Source: Methanobrevibacter ruminantium
GTDB lineage: Archaea > Methanobacteriota > Methanobacteria > Methanobacteriales > Methanobacteriaceae
NCBI RefSeq assembly: GCF_016294135.1
Contig: NZ_JAEDCO010000023.1
Coordinates: forward strand, 1-28,716
Direction of reading: 5' to 3'
Length of the DNA: 28,716 nt
Shown here: one piece after another, positions 24,602-28,716 of the stretch
Numbering within the stretch: the stretch's first letter is position 1
Layout of the letters: the number at the start of each line of letters is the position of its first letter
Notes under the pieces: generated by a model
The model's database searches: none
Seen by the model: only the letters and a program-made list of their open reading frames with translations
Told to the model about the DNA's origin: nothing
Made by a program: the position numbers and the translations under genes

Positions 24602-24760
24602 CTATTCTTTAGTTTTCATTTCAGTGTATCCACATTTACCGCAAGCGAATCTGTCACCGTGGTCAGCCATGAATACGCCTTCACCACAACGAGGACAGAA
24701 TGGGTTTTTCCTTACGATTTTGTCTCCTTCTACAGTGTATAAATCTTTTTTATCAGGCAT
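24602..24760 (-). CDS. rps27ae: 30S ribosomal protein S27ae
   Basis: Small ribosomal protein of 52 residues with a zinc ribbon: C22-x2-C25 (FCPRCG) and C40-x2-C43 (ACGKCGY). The KNPFCPRCG and DRFACGKCGYTE segments are characteristic of the archaeal S27ae/eukaryotic S31 family. TAGGAGGA lies upstream of the ATG. It follows rps24e by 27 bases, the standard archaeal arrangement, and ends the translation/transcription block. Confidence 0.95.
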   Translation of the reverse strand: MPDKKDLYTVEGDKIVRKNPFCPRCGEGVFMADHGDRFACGKCGYTEMKTKE

Positions 24761-24787
24761 AATAATATCCTCCTAAACATTAATCAT

Positions 24788-25105
24788 TTATTCTTCCGCT
24801 TCATCTTCTTCTTCAGCAGGAGCTTCTGGTTCTTTGTTCTTTTCAATGATGCTTGGTTTTTCTACATCAATTAAAGATGATTCTCTACCATATACTTTAG
24901 CGTAACCAGTTGCTTTAGGTTCACCATATCCTGGTTGAATGTTGTCTACAACGATTAATTCTTTTTTAGTGTCAAGCATAGCAACTAATTTGCTTTTGAC
25001 ATCTAAAAGCTTAGGAGTTGGTTCTCCTACATATGAAACATAAAATTTAACTTCAGTTCTATCAAATAAAACGTTTTCTTTCTTTTCAAAAATTTCGATT
25101 TCCAT
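24788..25105 (-). CDS. rps24e: 30S ribosomal protein S24e
   Basis: Ribosomal protein of 105 residues recognisable by NVLFDRTEVKFYVSYVGEPTP at its N-terminal half (residues 11-31) and the YGEPKATGYAKVYG motif. The acidic tail is longer than in many homologues. A GAGAGGT site stands before the ATG. It is followed at once by rps27ae and preceded by the dephospho-CoA kinase gene. Confidence 0.95.
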   Translation of the reverse strand: MEIEIFEKKENVLFDRTEVKFYVSYVGEPTPKLLDVKSKLVAMLDTKKELIVVDNIQPGYGEPKATGYAKVYGRESSLIDVEKPSIIEKNKEPEAPAEEEDEAEE

Positions 25106-25160
25106 TATAAAAACCTCTCATTTAGGGTTTGAATTTAATTAATTATAAAATACAATTAAA

Positions 25161-25664
25161 CTAAGCCATTTCCTTAAAATAAGTCATGAGCTTAGCAGCT
25201 TTGTCTTTTCCATCAGAAACATTTACAAAGACCAATCCTTCGTTAGGCTGACCATATAAGATAACAGCATCTTCAGGTGCAACCAATAAGCATGGAAGAA
25301 CAGCAAGATCCTCTTCCCCTTTAACTACAATAATGCGGTTTTCGCTATCTTTTAAAGTCAAAGAAATAGCTTTTTCTATGGTTTCCCATAGATTTTCAGT
25401 GATTGTACCTGCAGGATTGTCTGCCTCTAAAATGTTTTCTGTACGAATAATATCATGATTATGATCTTTACGTTGAATACGATTGTCAATGATTCCCAAA
25501 TCCGGAATCAAATCATTATCAACGAGATTTTTAGTGGTTTGATCACCAACAGAGATTAAGAAATTAGCTTCTTTAATCATAGGAATTGCATCGTCAAATT
25601 CGCCATACAATTTACCTAATGGCTTTTTGAATTCATCTATTAAATTCTCATCTAACTTAAACAA
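25161..25664 (-). CDS. GTP-dependent dephospho-CoA kinase (DUF359)
   Basis: Protein of 167 residues of the DUF359 family, the archaeal enzyme shown in Thermococcus to phosphorylate dephospho-CoA with GTP, the last step of coenzyme A synthesis. Family motifs visible: ISVGDQTTKNLV at 37-48, PDLGIIDNRIQR at 54-65, NPAGTITENLW, VKGEEDLAVLP with the acidic pair, and ILYGQPNEGLVFV. The start is TTG, with GAGG 7 bases before it; a nearby ATG is out of frame. Likely read with rps24e and rps27ae, 55 bases apart. Confidence 0.9.
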   Translation of the reverse strand: MFKLDENLIDEFKKPLGKLYGEFDDAIPMIKEANFLISVGDQTTKNLVDNDLIPDLGIIDNRIQRKDHNHDIIRTENILEADNPAGTITENLWETIEKAISLTLKDSENRIIVVKGEEDLAVLPCLLVAPEDAVILYGQPNEGLVFVNVSDGKDKAAKLMTYFKEMA

Positions 25665-25725
25665 GTTTTAACCTCTATCAATAAATCTCCAATAATAATA
25701 TTTTAATTAAATATTTGAGCAAAAA

Positions 25726-25783
25726 ATATATAGTAAAATAATTATTATACTTTAATATTTATCTAATTTAAGATATATAAAGT
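25726..25783 (-). promoter_or_regulatory. Candidate promoter region of dephospho-CoA kinase/S24e/S27ae unit
   Basis: Two TATA-like stretches on the - strand, TATATATTTT at about 25726-25735 and TTTATATATCTT at about 25771-25783, lie 65-115 bases before the kinase start. They fall inside a 224-base gap after spt4 that also has T-runs able to end the upstream transcript. Confidence 0.35.
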
Positions 25784-25888
25784 TTAGCATAAAAAATGCC
25801 CTAAAAATAGAAAAAATTGATTTTAGAAAAAGAAATGATAAATAAAAACTAAAAAAATAGAAAAAATAAAAAAAATAAAGTAAGAAAA

Positions 25889-26071
25889 TTACCTTACTCT
25901 TAAAGCGTATTCGCCAGCTTTTGTAATTCCTAATTCACGAGCAACATCAGACTCTTCAGGATCAGTTACAATTAAAAGACCGCTCCAGTTGGAAGAGGTA
26001 GGGTTCTTACATTCTGGGCATTGCTCTTTTTCAGTTAATAAACTGCAGTGAGTACAAGCTTTCAATACCAT
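25889..26071 (-). CDS. spt4: Transcription elongation factor Spt4 (RNA polymerase subunit E'')
   Basis: Protein of 60 residues, usual archaeal Spt4 length. Zinc-binding cysteines C6, C9, C18 and C21 in ACTHCSLLTEKEQCPECKNP, then the conserved SNWSGLLIVTDPEES segment and AGEYALRVR end. Spt4 pairs with Spt5 (NusG) to keep RNA polymerase processive. The ATG overlaps the rpoE stop as TAATG, so the two are translationally coupled. Confidence 0.95.
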   Translation of the reverse strand: MVLKACTHCSLLTEKEQCPECKNPTSSNWSGLLIVTDPEESDVARELGITKAGEYALRVR

Positions 26072-26652
26072 TATTCTTCCACCTTAGCATTTGCTTTTTC
26101 AATTGCCTTATTCTTTTCAGCTTGAATCCATTCGAATTTACCTAAGTTAGGTTGTCTCATGGTAAGACCAATCTTAGATTCCTTAATGGATTTTCCTTTA
26201 AGACTTAAAGTAACTATTCTTGCTCTGATTCTATCTCCTTCAGTTAAGACCTTTTTGGATTCGTTACCTAAAAGAGATGCGTTTTTAGGATTATAGTTAA
26301 TATAATCATCAGTTACTTGAGATACGTGTACAAGACCTTCCATAGGACCGATTCTTACAAATGCACCGAATTCAGTAATGTCAGTCACTTCACCTTCAAC
26401 AATTTCCTGTTGTTCCGGCTTGAAGAAAATTGCATTGAATACAACATTATGGTAAGCCGCACCATCACCCATAATGAGCACTCCTTCACCAATTTCCTCA
26501 ATGCTGACAGCACCGACCATTAAACCTAAATTCTTATCGAGCTGTCCGACGTATTCCTCATTTAAAGTTTCAATAGCTACATCTTCAAGAGGTTCATCAA
26601 ATCTGTAAGGTGGAATTCTTACAGTTCCCTCAATAGTTGTCATGTAATACAA
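26071..26652 (-). CDS. rpoE: DNA-directed RNA polymerase subunit E' (Rpb7)
   Basis: RNA polymerase stalk subunit of 193 residues. The N-terminal domain (about 1-80) has VRIPPYRF and GEGVLIMGDGAAYHNVVFNAIFFKP. The S1 RNA-binding domain at about 82-160 has EGEVTDITEFGAFVRIGPMEGLVHVSQV. It acts with subunit F (Rpb4) in initiation and RNA exit. The start is most likely TTG at 26652, as GAGGGA lies 5 bases before it; the in-frame ATG nine bases on is 14 bases from that site. The start codon and the TAATG overlap with spt4 are the features of note. Confidence 0.95.
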   Translation of the reverse strand: MYYMTTIEGTVRIPPYRFDEPLEDVAIETLNEEYVGQLDKNLGLMVGAVSIEEIGEGVLIMGDGAAYHNVVFNAIFFKPEQQEIVEGEVTDITEFGAFVRIGPMEGLVHVSQVTDDYINYNPKNASLLGNESKKVLTEGDRIRARIVTLSLKGKSIKESKIGLTMRQPNLGKFEWIQAEKNKAIEKANAKVEE

Positions 26653-26822
26653 AATAATCCCTCGTTTTAGTGAAATTTAAATTTTAAATAAATTTGTAAT
26701 AAAGCTAATTTTAAAATTTTATAAATTCAATGAATTTTATGAGTTTATAATTTTAATAAATTTACAGTAATGTGAATATTAATTAAAAATATAATAATGA
26801 AACTATTTAAAGTTACTTATAC

Positions 26823-26846
26823 TGCATATAAGTTTGCATATAAGTT
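26823..26846. repeat. Perfect 12-bp tandem repeat containing TATA element
   Basis: TGCATATAAGTT occurs twice head to tail. Read on the - strand each copy holds CTTATATGC, so it may be a doubled TATA box for rpoE-spt4, whose start is about 175 bases away; an extra TATA-like stretch lies alongside. It sits immediately after the PIN gene stop. Confidence 0.55.
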
Positions 26847-26851
26847 AACCA

Positions 26852-27256
26852 TTAAATCAGATAACCTTCAACTGCAAGATATTTCTTTTGCCTTAGAATG
26901 ATTAATGCAATTCCTTTTTTCTTGGCTTTCTTTCTTAGATTTGCATCATTTGTCGCCAATACATTGGACACTCTAATCAATGCATCATCTACAGATTCGC
27001 CATCATTTAACGGAATGTCTCTAATTTCAATTTCACCGGATTGTGCAATTTTCAAACCTAATCCTGCAGCTAACCTAACTTTTCCTTTGCTATTCTTTTT
27101 AAGGCCTTTAAGCTCATTAATAACAAATCTTGTAGTGACTAATTGATAATTAGGTAAAATTCTTTTGAATTCCTCTAGAATATCTACATTGAATTGAAAA
27201 GGAATCATAAAAAAGTTAGTATCAATAAATACTTCTCTTTTATCTCCAGATCCCAT
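26852..27256 (-). CDS. PIN-domain protein (Fcf1/VapC9-like)
   Basis: PIN-fold ribonuclease-like protein of 134 residues. Acidic active-site residues are present: D12 in VFIDTNFFM, E48 in VINELKGL, D90/D91 and D104 in ATNDANLRKKA. In archaea this stand-alone type is encoded next to aIF2-gamma and rpoE and is related to the eukaryotic rRNA-processing protein Fcf1. It is therefore more likely a ribosome-processing nuclease than a toxin; no antitoxin gene is adjacent. It follows aIF2-gamma by 64 bases. Only a weak GTGAT precedes the ATG. Confidence 0.88.
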   Translation of the reverse strand: MGSGDKREVFIDTNFFMIPFQFNVDILEEFKRILPNYQLVTTRFVINELKGLKKNSKGKVRLAAGLGLKIAQSGEIEIRDIPLNDGESVDDALIRVSNVLATNDANLRKKAKKKGIALIILRQKKYLAVEGYLI

Positions 27257-27320
27257 GTTATCACTGACTAAATTTTAAAATTAATCCAATAATGAGAAAT
27301 GATTTTCAAAAAAAATCAAA

Positions 27321-28544
27321 TTATTGAATTATACCAAATCCAATTAATCTCCAACGTGCACCTACTCTACGGGATAAAGCTACTCTGTCCCCTTTGTCTG
27401 CACATACAGGCAATTTTAATGCAACGCTAACGTTTTTCTTAACTTTAGTCACAACACCAATGGTGGTGGTTGTACCACAGTTAATCATTAAAGGTTCCTT
27501 GATTTTAATTGGATCTACTTTTCTTTCATCTTTAGTTCCTACAACACGTTCTAAAAGTTCAGTTTTCATATCAAAGCTATGCAATACTTCAGGCAAAGTG
27601 CCTTCAGCACCAGCAACAGAACCAGATAATGAATCTGCTTTAGTTAATGCAGGATCTAATTTAGTAGCTACACCAATAAGTCCTCCAGGACCTACTTCTT
27701 CAACAGATTCTCCACCGGCTTCCAATCCAATGATTTCAGAAGTCAAGCTGATCCATTTGTTCTGTTTGCTTTCTTTAATATTAATTCCAGGTCTAATTTC
27801 AATCATGTCCCCTAATTTAAGGGTACCTTGAACTAAACTTCCACCGATTACTCCACCTTTAATCTTTTTAGGGTGGGAACCCGGCTTATTAATATCAAAT
27901 GACCTAGCTACATGCATTCTAGCAGGTTTATCTAATTCTTTTTCTGGTGTAATTATTACATCATTGATAGCTTTAATGAGAATATCGATATTAGCTCCTT
28001 GTTGAGCAGATACTGGAATGATTGGTGCATCTTCTGCACAAGTGCCTTTTACAAATTCCTTGATTTCATTGTAACTCTCAATAGCTCTTTCTCTAGGAAC
28101 AATATCCACCTTATTTTGAACTACAACTACATCTTTAACACCGATAACATCAAGTGCCATCAAGTGTTCCTTGGTTTGTGGTTGTGGACATTCCTCGTTA
28201 GCTGCAATTACCAATACAGCACCATCCATAATTGCTGCACCAGATAACATGGTAGCCATTAAGGTTTCGTGTCCTGGAGCATCTACAAATGATACTTTTC
28301 TAATTACTTCAGTTTCACTTCCACAATGTTCACAAACATCTTTAGTAGTGTAACATAAAGGCTCTTCACAATTAGGACATTTTCTAAATTCAATATCCGC
28401 ATATCCTAAACGGATTGAAATACCTCTTTTTGTTTCTTCACTGTGAGTATCTGTCCATACACCAGATAATGCTTTAGTAAGTGTTGTTTTTCCGTGATCG
28501 ACATGGCCCACAAGTCCTATGTTTACATCAGATTGAACTTTCAC
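27321..28544 (-). CDS. Translation initiation factor aIF2 subunit gamma
   Basis: GTPase of 407 residues that carries initiator Met-tRNA to the small ribosomal subunit. G1 GHVDHGKTT at 13-21, G3 DAPG at 88-91, G4 NKVD at 144-147. The zinc knuckle lies between (C56, C59, C71, C74, with an additional C64). C-terminal beta-barrel domains II and III follow. Length matches archaeal aIF2-gamma. The start is GTG, with GGTG 6 bases upstream. It heads the leftward block with the PIN gene, rpoE and spt4. The 172 bases upstream to the window edge are AT-rich and contain no other gene that I can support. Confidence 0.95.
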   Translation of the reverse strand: MKVQSDVNIGLVGHVDHGKTTLTKALSGVWTDTHSEETKRGISIRLGYADIEFRKCPNCEEPLCYTTKDVCEHCGSETEVIRKVSFVDAPGHETLMATMLSGAAIMDGAVLVIAANEECPQPQTKEHLMALDVIGVKDVVVVQNKVDIVPRERAIESYNEIKEFVKGTCAEDAPIIPVSAQQGANIDILIKAINDVIITPEKELDKPARMHVARSFDINKPGSHPKKIKGGVIGGSLVQGTLKLGDMIEIRPGINIKESKQNKWISLTSEIIGLEAGGESVEEVGPGGLIGVATKLDPALTKADSLSGSVAGAEGTLPEVLHSFDMKTELLERVVGTKDERKVDPIKIKEPLMINCGTTTTIGVVTKVKKNVSVALKLPVCADKGDRVALSRRVGARWRLIGFGIIQ

Positions 28545-28716
28545 AGATTACACCTTTAATTTTTTTAAATAAATAATTTGAATTAAATAATAAACATAAA
28601 TGAATATTAGTTAATAATGATAATTAATAATAAATTCAACAATGAAATTTATATTAATATTGAATTACACTTATGAATAATCTTCTTTTTTTAAATTAAA
28701 ATCATATTTATAATTC

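Noticed and set aside
26852..27256. Toxin of a VapBC toxin-antitoxin pair
   Set aside because: No antitoxin-sized gene adjoins it, and its place between aIF2-gamma and rpoE fits the archaeal Fcf1-like PIN protein.
27394..27831. 145-residue + strand frame
   Set aside because: It lies wholly inside aIF2-gamma, whose motifs and length are certain; no ribosome site.

Overview
The window looks like chromosomal DNA of a Methanobrevibacter-type methanogen (order Methanobacteriales). The evidence is: very AT-rich spacers with archaeal TATA elements and oligo-T ends; Shine-Dalgarno motifs of the GGTG/GGAGG type; archaeal informational genes (aIF2-gamma, RpoE/Rpb7, Spt4, S24e, S27ae, archaeal GTP-dependent dephospho-CoA kinase); an archaeal geranylgeranyl reductase; and a CfbC-like NifH homologue, which points to coenzyme F430 synthesis. 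The species cannot be fixed from sequence reading alone.

Layout. 1-1465 (-): a short Cys/His-rich peptide gene followed by a SPASM radical-SAM enzyme, which looks like a precursor-plus-maturase pair. 1830-3925 (+): the two subunits of a polysaccharide-export ABC transporter, the ATPase carrying an unusual N-terminal extension. 4052-7318 (-): a cell-surface sugar block with a GT2 glycosyltransferase, an NAD-dependent epimerase, a coiled-coil protein and GalU. 7542-7628 (-): tRNA-Leu(GAG). 7720-10101: DUF371 (-), then DUF1848, DUF3795 and DUF123/GIY-YIG (+). 10150-10862 (-): a DUF4013 membrane protein broken by a frameshift. 11181-14828 (-): CfbC-like reductase, peptidase U32 and PurF. 15090-17468 (-): a large acidic coiled-coil protein and GalE. 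17762-19133 (-): ferredoxin plus geranylgeranyl reductase for archaeal lipid saturation. 19490-20485 (-): a small, apparently frameshifted membrane protein and a left-handed beta-helix acyltransferase. 20609-23687 (-): an acidic zinc-ribbon protein, a KH plus PP-loop ATPase and ArgH. 23697-24601: a long gap holding, on the opposite strand, a possible structured RNA and a 24-residue membrane peptide with an ideal ribosome binding site. 24602-28544 (-): a translation/transcription block running aIF2-gamma, PIN protein, RpoE, Spt4, dephospho-CoA kinase, S24e, S27ae.

Surface-polymer genes are spread over three places (ABC transporter, GT2/epimerase/GalU, GalE and the acyltransferase). Together they would make UDP-glucose, convert it to UDP-galactose, modify sugars and export a polymer. 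The least explained parts are the peptide/radical-SAM cassette with its six-copy 12-bp repeat, the + strand content of the 23.7-24.6 kb gap, the KH/PP-loop protein, and two loci where adding a single T would restore a longer reading frame.
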